From Monocercomonoides exilis (lineage: Eukaryota > Preaxostyla > Oxymonadida > Polymastigidae), in contig LSRY02000020.1 in NCBI GenBank assembly GCA_001643675.2, forward strand, positions 1,233,501 to 1,297,500: a DNA stretch of 64,000 nucleotides, read 5' to 3'. The notes under the pieces are model-generated. The model was not told the origin of the DNA and did not search any database. It saw only the letters and a list, made by a program, of their open reading frames with translations. Of this stretch, positions 23,587-33,947 are shown piece by piece. The first letter of the stretch is position 1. Each line of letters begins with the position of its first letter. The position numbers were made by a program, and so were the translations under genes.

Positions 23587-24529
23587 CAAATCGTTTTCTT
23601 ATATGTCTGCATGATCTCATTTAATTATCAATTAAAAAACTGTTCTTTTCTTATATCTCTTGAATATCCATTTTTCTTCAATAACACTTGTCTCACAAAT
23701 CGTTCATGATATTCTCATCCAAAATCTGATTATCTCGAGCTATACTTTCTTTTCTCCAACTTTAAATGCTTTTTATTATTCATGTGAATTTGATTTTTTG
23801 GTATGTGGAGAATGAATGAGAAAATGAAAGAAACGAATAATGAATTCTTCAAGAATAATTAAAAACATTCGAATATTGTAATTTTCCTTTTTATTGATTA
23901 ATTTTGCGTTTCACAAATATTGGAAACTTTTTTTTCGTAATCATAACAACAAACACTAATTTTTTAATATGAAAAACATATACACCAAAAATAATTCAAA
24001 TTCGAAAACTTTCAATCAAAATCGAAAATTTGACAAAAAAAAATAACTTTTTGTCAAGATAATTCAATTGTTGAAAAATATTGTTCCTTCATTTTTGAGA
24101 GCATTATCAGCAATGCATGTGTTGTTGATTTCTGCAAAATATGAAGATTTCGAACCAAAATAAACTCAAAAATAAAATATTAACATTACGTAGAACATTT
24201 GTTTCCTTCAATAAGAAATGAGTTGTTTTTGATGAAAAAACACGAAATGAGAGAGCCAATACAGTATTCTTCATTTTTCATAAAATTGGTAAAAAAATAA
24301 AAAATATCTATGAAAAATTTTCTATGAAGAAGAGTTCTTTCAATTGAAATGAGATTAAAAAAATGTTTGAATTTCTCTCATAATTTTTAATATGCAATTG
24401 GACAAAAGAAAGCAAAGAATGATATCGGGAAAAAAGATAAAGTCATTAAAATAACAAATATCATTAGTATTTCAACAATAACGATGTTTTTTAGACTATT
24501 ATTGATTTTAGTCACTTTTTAAAATTTTG
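23587..24529. other. AT-rich stretch without genes
   Basis: No open frame worth reporting and no repeat recognised. It separates MITE copy 2 from the TTTTCGACTTTGAATGAAA tandem array. Confidence 0.45.
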
Positions 24530-24705
24530 AAGTTTTTCGAACTTTCGACTTTGCTTGAAAGTTTTTCGATTTCGTTTGAAACTTTTTCGACTTTGAATAA
24601 TAATTTTCGATTTTGAATGAAACTTTTTCGACTTCGAATGAAAACTTTCGACTTTGAATGAAAGTTTTTCGACTTTGGTTGAAAGTTTTTCGACTTTGAA
24701 TAATT
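24530..24705 (+). repeat. Degenerate tandem repeat, unit about 21 bp
   Basis: About eight copies of a unit close to TTTTTCGACTTTGAATGAAA, with drift between copies. The minus strand is open in all three frames here (Ser/Lys/Phe-rich repeats such as VEKLSFKVESFHSKSKKF), a consequence of the repeat and not evidence of a gene. Confidence 0.8.
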
Positions 24706-25439
24706 TTTGGTGCAACAATAATGATCAAATAACATATCACACAAAGAAATTGTTAATAAGAACATTCTTTCTTGAGCAAGCTTCCAAGAAATTTTTTGTC
24801 CCAATGAAACTTTTACATTCGAAAATTTGTTAAAAATTGATGAATTACTTTTTTTTGTTGACTTGTTTGTTTGATATAGTAATAATAACAATCTTCTGTT
24901 TTAAAGCAATATTTAACAATTAAATAATGTCTGCAATAACACTGAAAGAACTGTCTTTTTTCAAAAACATATCAAAGTGTTATTAATGAGAAAATGAAAT
25001 CGTATAAGTTGAATTATTCTTCAATTGATTGATGTTCGTTCTTCATTAACATGGGTGATTTGAATTTGTCGTTAATAAGCGTTTATGTGCCACTTTTCTA
25101 AAACTTCTTTGCATTTGGGAGATAATTTTTGAAAAATCACCTCAGATCAAAAAATCAATCCATAATATATTTGTTTGATTCTTTCCATTCTAACTTCTTT
25201 AAGAAAAATATATTCATTCAAGATGAAAATTATTATATGAACTCATTTAGGGCATAATATCCTATTTCTTGAAATATCCAGTTTTTATTACATTTATTGA
25301 TCAAATTATAATTCTGTTTGTTCATAAAATCACATGGCAGAAGAAGCATCATTTAATTCTTAAACCTTCTTCTGAACATCAATGAAGCAATTGTCATTTG
25401 AACATCCTTAAGTGATAGGCAAAAAGAATGCAGTGTTAA
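24706..25439. other. AT-rich stretch without genes
   Basis: No gene or repeat recognised before the second surface-protein remnant. Confidence 0.4.
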
Positions 25440-26326
25440 TTCGTTTTTTGATAACTGTAGATGTGGCAGTTCTTCTTATGGTGCTGGAGGAGCAATTATT
25501 CCTTGAGATTTAGCTGACATTATTGTTAATTCAAATTGTATAATTCATATAGCAATTCAATGTGTGGAGGCAACTCTGTTTTCATATCAAAAATTCAATT
25601 AATTGTGGAACACTGTTTTGTTATTGTTTTTTTCACAATAATACATGTGTAAAAACAGGACATGATATTTATCTTTGTTATTCTTCAGAAAACAACATTG
25701 ATACATGCTTCTATTTAACCAGACAAACAAAAAACAGAGTCAGCGCAAATTATATGAAAATTTTTGATCGAAGTGAATGGATTCGTAACGATTTTGGAAA
25801 CGTGAGATTTGTTTCTTCAAATGATTCAGAATCCAATGCCATTGATACATATGCATGTGGACGGGATGAAAGCCATCCTTGCTGCACCATCAGCCGCTGT
25901 CTCACACAGCCGATTCCAGAATTTGTTACTGATATTGAGGTACTCACAGGAACAATTACCGAGACCAAAAGCGTGAATTGAAGAACAGATGCTTTATCAA
26001 TTTATGGCCAAAGCGATTTAGCAGCAACAGTCCAAATTGAATTTGAAACATCAGGGTTATCTCTTTTTTCAGTCTCCACAGTAACGTTGACTGCCAGAGA
26101 CTTTGTTCTTGTGTATGACTGTGCATATGAAAATAATCGTGGGTTAAGACTGTTTGAGATTACTGGAACAGGAGAGATGCATATTAGCAGATTGAACATA
26201 TCAACAGGAAGTGGGCAAACTTCAGAAACAGAATTTTTCTCAAAGCTGATAAACGTTCAGAATGAGATCCTTCAGATGGAAAGTGTGAACAGAGCAAAGA
26301 CTATTTCCGAAACTACGTTATTTTAA
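25440..26326 (+). pseudogene. Decayed oxymonad-type surface-protein gene, fragment 2
   Basis: Plus-strand pieces carry CGSSSYGAGGAII, then NNTCVKTGHDIYLCYSS, FDRSEWIRNDFGNVRFVSS and the signature TYACGRDESHPCCTISRC. Beta-strand repeats follow: EVLTGTITETKSVN, TSGLSLFSVSTVTLTARDFV and FEITGTGEMHISRLNIS. This is the same type as the remnant at 22030 but a different member. Breaks include TGA at about 25505, a frameshift before 25560, TGA at 25979 and TAA at 26324. The rest of the C-terminus, including the expected membrane anchor, has decayed. Confidence 0.75.
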
Positions 26327-26989
26327 TAATTGTCAACACAAGAAATTTCTTTTCCACCAACTGAATGAATATTCTATTGATTAAAAAGAACAATAACGCG
26401 ACATTTTAAAGACATTTGATGAAGAAAGAAATCGACAAATGCGCAGAATCCACAGTCGAAGCAGATGATAAATGAGACGATGCTCTGTAACAGTAGATAT
26501 TGGTTGATGAATCGAGGAAGATCAACGCTTTCCACTCGAAGAAGCCAGAAGCCGAACAGATTCAAAAGGATCAGAATAAGACGAGGAAGTGCGCATATGC
26601 AAAGTTGCAATGCGGTCGTTGCACGGAAGAAGATAGTTATCAGATGCTATCTCGATGCAAATCTGAGATAGATACAGCATTGTGAACGTAAACAAAAGTG
26701 CCATTGAGTTAATAGAAAGATGCATTGTTCACATCCGCAGCGACACCAACTTAACCACAGCATTCAAAGTGAAATTGAAATCACTTCAATCATCTCTTTC
26801 AAATGTCGTAATCTCTTCAATCGTTTCATTGTCTACAATCACCTCTGCACCCATTCCTGCTCCATAAGGCTTTAATTTAACATCTGACTTTTAACGTCCA
26901 CTTTCTCTTTTCATTCACATTCCTTTCACATTTTCTCAACACTGTTGTCTTCACGAATCGAATTTCCTTTCATCAAACTTTTTCCTTCA
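26327..26989 (+). pseudogene. Short degenerate coding remnants
   Basis: Several short frames of mixed composition (for example FKVKLKSLQSSLSNVVISSI near 26762-26825), with stops and no intact gene. They probably represent the decayed tail of the surface-protein gene upstream or other debris. Confidence 0.25.
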
Positions 26990-29390
26990 TATGAAGAATT
27001 TCACCTATTCTGATTGCCAATTCATTGTGGAATCTCTATCTATTTCTCCGACTCCACAAGCTTCAGCATTTGCAGCGCACGCTCTTCAGCAGCCGGAGGG
27101 TCCATTACTTTTGCAGCTTCATCTGGTTCTCTTTGATTATTTTCTCAAAACACACTTTGCGGTGTTGGATAACCGCTTTTTCACCTTATTTATATCAACA
27201 TCCTTTCTCCCTCTTCCTTTTTCCTCTGCCTCTTCTTTCTCCTCCAGCACTGTGAGCTCCAACAACAGTCGCACCATCTGGAACAACGTCCTCCGCCCTT
27301 CTTTCCACAACACTTCCGACTGTACAGTCTCCACTCACCACTTCAGCACTACCCCAGCTGACACTACGGGAAGCACAATTACACAATTGTCGAGAACCGG
27401 CAAGCCGTTTTCACAATCGCGCCGTTCTCTGACCAAAATAGAGGAGATATACAGTTAACTGCATGGCACATATTCTGCAACAGCAATTACAGAGTGAAGA
27501 AGTTGAAGCGCTGGAGCACCTTTAGCCCAGATGCATATCATGGCAGATAGCACCCAGATAATCAAAATGCAACCAAGAAGATCCTCTGTCGCAATGCATG
27601 AAGCGTATTCTGATAGCACACACTGAAGAAATTCCATTTCATCTTGCGAAATTCCTCTGCAAGCTGCCCCTGATGAAGAATTCGAAGAAATCGATATATC
27701 GCAACAAAAAATAACATTATACAGAGCTTTTATCACCTCCTTCCGCGTTGCTGTTTCTGCCCTGCAGTAGTTCTGCAGAAACCCCAAAAACACAGATATA
27801 TCAGCCTCCCCCTTCTTCGACTGCATTCCCTCAAACTTCCCAAAAAATATCTTGATCTTCTTCTCTGACGCTCTTTCAACCACCATTTTGAAGAACTGGA
27901 AAAACAATATCTCGTCTACCATAAACTCCTCCAGCACAAGCTTCCCTCACGACCTAACATCCACAAATTTCATCCAAAAAAACTCCACTTCGCGGATTAT
28001 CCCCTGCAGCGCTCACTTTCTATTCTTCTGCTCCGTGTGCTTCTTCCGCGTTCACATGAACGCAAAATCCACTAACCACTGCCTCGGAACCGCAACTCCC
28101 GATCACACAGCGCAGCCCTTTCCTAGGTTTGCTGCAATATTATCTCCATGTATCCCCCAGATCGTCGACAGCATCCACGCCAGCAATGGCTGCAGCCCTG
28201 TCTTCAGCGGCATCTGCACCAGTTGCATCTGCACAGACGACTACAAAGCGAGCGGTTTCTGAAGCATACGCACCTTTTTATCCTCCATCTTTTCTTGCTA
28301 CCCATACACTGTGCTCATCAGCCACTTCATCTCCGTCGAAACTTCCAGCAAAGAAGGTTCATCAGCCCCTTTCTTCCCTGCTTCATCTATCCTTCGCATG
28401 CCTTCATAGCCACTGCAGTGCTTCTTCACACGACGCCTTCATTTTCTTTCAATCATGCTTCTTTTGTGCAAGAATCTTTTATTGTTTCTCAATCGCCTCA
28501 TTGAACAGCTCATTCTGCTCTTAAATCGTCTGCTCCTTCACTTTCAACAGCGCCATCAGTATCTTCATTTTCCTTCTCTATCTTGTACATCTTCTACTGC
28601 ACCGTAGCATCTGCTCTTCCACCACCTCCTCCACCATCGCTGTTTATTTTTCTCGCAACACTCACCCTGCGCCACACTTTTGCAACAACTCCCTTCCCAT
28701 TCAGGTCTGGCCCAAGCATCACAGCACTTCCATTTTTAATAATCGCTGCAATCTTCTCCTAACACTTTTCACACAGCCTCAACTGCAGAATCAATAAAGC
28801 CAAAGAAGGAATTATTCCACTCGATGCAGAGGCCAACAAAGAAAGTGTGGCAAACGGAAACCACAAAATCGCATGCGACCCTCCTCGGCTTCCACTCACC
28901 ACTTCACTATGCTGTTTCTGAAACTTCTATTCCTTCTAAATCTCTGCATTGATCAGCTCCTTCTTCTCCATCATCTCGACAAATTGCTCCAGCAGCGTTG
29001 AAGCTGCTGCATTGTATGCAGTTCTCAGCTCCAAAATGTTCCTCTGGCTCATCCGAATTATCTTGTAATTCTCCAGCAGGTTCTCAGCAAGCCATCTCGT
29101 CCACTTCAACATCCGCCCGTTGTCGAATATTTTTGCATCAACATAGAGATCTCCGAATGCCTCTTCTTCATCTCATGCTTCATGTCCTCGTGCTGCTCCT
29201 TCTTGTTCTCCTTCTCTTCACTTCTCTGCTTTCTATACTGCGAAGCAGACGAAGAATACAAAAGGCGCCTAAAGAAGAGAAGAATGCCGCTCTACTATGA
29301 TTACATGACTCTTTGTGAAATATATTCTCTTGTCTTCCAGCAGCTCGATCTGCTTCACAAACACAGCGTCTACAGTTTAACTTAAACTTT
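26990..29390 (-). pseudogene. Dead GC-richer gene encoding a helical, coiled-coil protein
   Basis: This 2.4-kb block is clearly less AT-rich than its surroundings. The minus strand carries long protein-like stretches: 29115-28955 (RWLAENLLENYKIIRMSQRN), 28880-28650 (SGIIPSLALLILQLRLCEK) and 27937-27455 (160 residues open, for example VFLGFLQNYCRAETATRKEV). These are interrupted by many TAG, TAA and TGA codons and by frameshifts. The order and strand are consistent over the whole block, so it looks like one large helical or coiled-coil protein gene in decay. Because TGA occurs among the internal stops, reassigned TAA/TAG codons do not rescue it. Family not recognised. Confidence 0.6.
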
Positions 29391-30376
29391 TGAAAAGCAA
29401 GAAGCGCTCGATATTTTCGAACTTCTGAAAAAGATGGAATAGTCTTTCTTCCTTGAATAAGTTTATATGAAATGAAGAAAGTTAAAATAAAATAAGCAGT
29501 CTACATTTTCATATGATGATAGTTCGAAAAATATGTTCAGAAATCTTTTTCTTTTTCTTTTTTGTTTATTTCCTAAAAGAAAAAAACTAACACAACTTAT
29601 CGATCATAAACAATTAACATTTTCGCTATAATATTCAACTATGATCAATTGTTCCCCAGTTAAAATACAAGAAAGTTCACAACTAATTATTTTTGTTCAT
29701 TTTTGTATTCATTGAAAGTTTCAGAGTTTAAAAACCTGCAAGATCAAAAAATTCAAAATCAACAGATTTGAAACTAATATAAAATATATTCATAATCATA
29801 ACTGAATTATCTTTGCATTAATTGTGACAAGTTGAATATAAAATTATATAAGCTCATTGTATTGTGAAATAAAAAAGGAAAAATTCAAATTGTGCGAGTT
29901 CTTGTTAAATAACAAAAAATATTGTAAAAAACTTCAATTATAATTAAATATATTTGATTTTCATAATGAAATTTGAAAAAAGAAAAACTTAAAATGCTAA
30001 TAAAAAGAAAAAACAAGCGAATATAACTTTTTAGAAATAATTACGGAAAACGTAAATTTTATTTTAATATATTGTGGGTTTGATCAGGCTAAAAAAAAGT
30101 GATTTTTCAAAAATTTTCACCCATTTATTATTTGAAGTTGATCTTTGATCTCAAATTATATTATTTTTGATTTTCAATTTTTTTTTTTAAAAAAAAATGA
30201 AAAATGATATTTTATCGAAATAAAATAAATTCAAAATTAAAAATATAAAGCAATCCTTTTGAAAAAATTAATAATTCTGCAATTAAAACTTTGATTGATT
30301 CAATTTAATATAGACGCGATTTTTATCTATCGTATATAATCACTATCAAATATTGTCATAAAAAGTTGTGCAAAAA
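29391..30376. other. AT-rich stretch without genes
   Basis: Extremely AT-rich, with no open frame worth reporting. It ends at the right pogo-like terminal repeat. Confidence 0.45.
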
Positions 30377-30404
30377 CCGATGTGATTATATCCGGTTTTG
30401 ACTG
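30377..30404 (-). mobile_element. Right terminal repeat of pogo/Tigger-like element
   Basis: Read on the minus strand it begins CAGTCAAAACCGGATATAAT and continues CACATCGG, then matches the left repeat at 18331. It is followed by TA on the outside. No transposase sequence is adjacent, so it is either the far end of a 12-kb element or a solo end from another copy. Confidence 0.7.
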
Positions 30405-30503
30405 TATAATTATTATTTTGTGACATACGAGGCTTCAAGTGATTTATCAGGTCACAGAGGTATATTCGATCGGATCAAATATTAAAATTTTCCAATTTAT
30501 TAT

Positions 30504-30836
30504 AAAAACGATGAAATGAAAAAAATAATCGAGAAAATAAGAAAAAACAAAAAAATATTTGGAATTATTAATGGTCAATGTGTATGTTTCATGACATTAT
30601 CCCTAAAACTTGACGGAAAAAGAGAGTTGGTTAAAAATGGGCAAAACAAATGATCAAAAATAATAAAAAGATCCTTTGATCTTCATCAATAACTAAAATT
30701 GAAACAAAAAAATTTTTGGACTATCATTAACCAGAAAATAAACAGATAAAAGTGAGTCAAAAATATCTTTATGCTGTATTTATTCTGTTTCAACAACAAC
30801 AACAACATAACAGGGCTTATGAAATTTTGGGTTTAT
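30504..30836 (-). repeat. Right arm of 333-bp inverted repeat (partner 17749-18081)
   Basis: Reverse complement of 17749-18081 with one observed difference. It lies 99 bp outside the right pogo-like end. Its plus strand carries a frame from 30517 to 30653 ending KRELVKNGQNK, also present in the left arm on the opposite strand. Confidence 0.95.
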
Positions 30837-31247
30837 CGAACTTTGTTTCAATTTCATTTAAGTTAGTGTCCACCATTATTGACGCTAACAATATTTTCAT
30901 GAATAAAATATTTTTTTATCTCTTTCGTTAATTTAATTAGAATCTATTATCTTTTTTATTTTATATTGTCTATCTCTTTATTTTACAAAAACAAAAAAAA
31001 AGTTAGGAGCAAATTATTGTTTTTTTTTAAAAAAACAAAACTTTTGCCCCATATTTCAAAATTTGATAACAAATTCCAAAATTGGAGTGTTTTTTTCAAA
31101 GAAAAGCAACAATTTCAGTCTGATATTTGTGGTCAAAAACGACAATCTTTTATTTTCAGTTTCATTTTTTTCTACGGTAATTGTTTTTGAATTCAATTCG
31201 ATAATGATTACACTCTTAAGAATTGAGAAGAACAAATAACAAACAAA
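30837..31247. other. AT-rich spacer upstream of helical gene
   Basis: No gene supported. The sequence CCCCATAT near 31049 resembles the end of MITE family A, but a matching start is not seen. Confidence 0.4.
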
Positions 31248-32692
31248 ATGGATGTTAACGATGTTGGAGATTCAATTGATGAATCACTTGAACTGTCTCC
31301 AACTGAATATTTTTTTGGTTCGTGCATTTCATAATGTTTTAAATGCTCAGTTTCATGCTTTTTATGATACTTGAAGAATTGTTTAATCAACTGGAAGATT
31401 GTGATGTTGATGAGCAAATACAGATAATCCTTGAAATGATCGCATTGATTGAAGAAATAGATGAAGGTGAATTTATTTCAGTCTTCAATGAAGAATTTTA
31501 TGATGAAATGGAAAAAATGATTGATTATGAAAAAATACCAATTGAATATTCACTGTTCTTTCTGAAGCATGTTGGATATTACTGTGAGTTGAAAAAATTG
31601 AAGATTTGTTCTTTTACAGATTCGTTGCTCTCGAAAAGGTTTGAGAAGATGATTGTCGATATAGAGAAGGAAAAGGAAGGAAAGGATGAAAATCTTCTTG
31701 CTAATCTTTGTGAATGCTATGTTTCTCTAAGTATTCTTATCCAATTTGAATTGGCTCCAATATGTGTGCCATGTCTTTTAAAAGTTGCTTTGAAGAAAGA
31801 GGAAAGCGAGGAGACTCAAACAGAAGTGGAATTAGCTTTACTCGCATTGACTTGTTTTGATCATTTTGTATGAACTTTTCTTTTTCCTTTTTGATATTAT
31901 TATTATCATTTCTTATTTGATTATAAGGAATTGGATAAAGAACTATATTTGAAGGAGGTCATCGAAATCATCCAGTATCATCGGGAACATCGCAACCTCA
32001 CCTACCTTGCCCATCATTCTGCTTGGAAGTTTTTGATTGATAGAATTTCTTTTCAAAGCAGTTCGGAAAGCAAGATTGTCAGTGAACATCATTTTGCAAG
32101 AGATGCAGGAAGAGAGTTGGATGAACTTTCAAAACACATAGATTGGAAGAAAAAAGAGGAGGAGGAGGAAGGAGAAAGAGAAACGAAAGACGAGATTGTT
32201 TTAATGGAATGGCTCCGAACCTCGAGTTCTTTCTTCGCCACATGCGGGTTTTTGACTGATGAATTTTTTGGGCTTTTAAGCAGCGCTGTGGGTGTGTTTC
32301 GATTAGCGTATGATTGCAATAAAGAAATAAACGATCGATGCATGTATTTATTTAAAGAAGCAGCGCTGAACATGCATGTGAAAGCTGAAGACTTGATAGA
32401 AAGCGGAGCAGTTGATGTTGTTTTGGAGAAAATAATCCAATTGGATACAACAAATGAGTTGCTAACATATTATTTGTTGTTTTTTAAAAGATTATCAAAA
32501 AGATTGAATGAAGCTCTTGTTGGAGACATTCACGAAGCAAATAGAAGGGCTTTGCAAAAGAAGATATTTGAAAAATTGGAGGAAGAAGGATACGAGGATT
32601 GCATTATTGGATTGAGCCTGTGCATGATACAAGATACGTTTTACGAAGATTATTTCATCAGAAAGCTGGCACGGTTGCTTGTGCTTTTATAA
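31248..32692 (+). CDS. Helical-repeat protein of an oxymonad-type family
   Basis: Exons 31248-31317, 31377-31867 and 31928-32692 join in frame to 441 residues starting MDVNDVGDSIDESLELS. Introns are 59 nt (GTTCGT...GAAG) and 60 nt (GTATGA...ATAAG). The protein is all-helical and acidic, with YLKEVIEIIQYHREHRNLT, HHSAWKFLIDR and EALNMHVK-type helices, a Lys/Glu run near residue 265, and KIFEKLEEEGYEDCIIG near the end. I recall similar proteins as a multigene family in oxymonad genomes, with no assigned function. No domain with known activity, no signal peptide and no membrane segment. It is the first intact gene right of the repeat-bounded block. Confidence 0.8.
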
Positions 32693-33063
32693 AAAAGATA
32701 TTTATTTAAACATGTGTTGAATTGCTATCTCAGAGAGATGAGATGAAGGATTGAATGGAATGAAATCAGTGATTTTGAAAAAGAAAAAGAAGACAAATGT
32801 TTTCAAAAATGACAAAAAAATTAAAAGAGAAGAGAGTTTTTTCAATCATGCTCTTAAGAGATAGCGACAGTTAGATAAAAGGAATATCCGGTTCAATTCA
32901 TGCATTCTTCATTCATTTCATTCAATTTCTCATCATCGTATTTCAAATCACTATCTTCCTTTTTTTCAAACCCACCTTTTCTCACTGCGCAAGCCGTCAT
33001 TTCGAAAAGTATTTTTCCTCTCCTTCAAATTTTGTGATAATTGTGAAATAAAAAGGAAATAAG
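32693..33063. other. AT-rich spacer
   Basis: No gene supported. It contains the 3' flank of the helical gene. Confidence 0.45.
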
Positions 33064-33450
33064 AAATGCCCATCATTTCAAGTGATGATATTGTCAATCA
33101 CAATGAAGGCAAGTGTTTGTGAAGGAGTGGAAGTGGAGTTGAGGAGAGTGAGGGATGCTTCTTTGAATAGACAAAAGCCAAAGATTACAAACTCAATTGA
33201 GGCACATGGAGCTTGTTGTGGCCTGCCTCATGTATCTACATCACTTCTGCAATTTCCAACGATTTTTTTCTGCGCTATGAGAGGGAGCCAGCTATTGAAC
33301 AAATAACTATCTGCAGTTCCTTGATTCCATTTTCTTTTTGATTAAATTGTTGAACCATAATTCTAGAAGAAAGATTGGGTGATGATGCTTCCATTGAAGA
33401 ACACATCATTTCCTCAACCTCTTGCGGCTGTGATGTTGTCGAAGAAGCAG
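33064..33450 (+). pseudogene. Small decayed gene fragment
   Basis: From ATG 33066 the plus strand reads MPIISSDDIVNHNEGKCL and stops at TGA. Protein-like pieces continue in other frames (SGVEESEGCFFE, then EERLGDDASIEEHIISSTS near 33370-33420). A short conserved-looking start followed by shifted pieces suggests a pseudogene of a local family. No function can be given. Confidence 0.35.
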
Positions 33451-33947
33451 AATAATTTTCATTTCAATTTTTAATTTCAACTCTTATGTAGATTTCATTT
33501 TGGTTTTTGATATTCAATTGTGAGAATAATCAGATATCCGTTTTTTATAAATTATGCATCAAACTAGTTTAATGGAATTCTTATCAACTTATTATTTTGT
33601 TTGTTTGCTTAATTAATATGTTATTATTCTGTTCAGATGAGATTTATTTAGCTTTCTTTTGCTCAAGTTTTTTCAAGTTATTTTTCTTTACGATAGAATA
33701 TAAAATTATTGTTTTTGAAAATGAGTTATTGTTTTATTGTTTTCATGTATTTGTAAAGATTTTTCTTTTCTTTTCTTTTCTTTCATTGAAAAAAAATAAT
33801 TTGTTCTCGGATCGAACGAAGTCTTTTTTCAAAAAGGATTATTTGCAAGCTCGGTAACGAACATTATCAAACCATCAAAAAATTTAAAGATGAAATGAAT
33901 GCTTATGAAACATTAGCAAATGAAACACACTAAAAGAAGTTCCATTA
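33451..33947. other. AT-rich convergent spacer
   Basis: No supported gene. The plus-strand frame at 33597-33857 is Phe/Leu/Ile-rich and AT-driven. Confidence 0.45.

Noticed and set aside
26990-29390. Reassigned TAA/TAG codons (glutamine), as reported in some oxymonads
   Set aside because: In this block stops fall where Gln could fit, but TGA and frameshifts occur as well, and intact genes here end with TAA (FCF2, ARPC4), TAG (SR protein) and TGA (NEK, PUF). The standard code fits.
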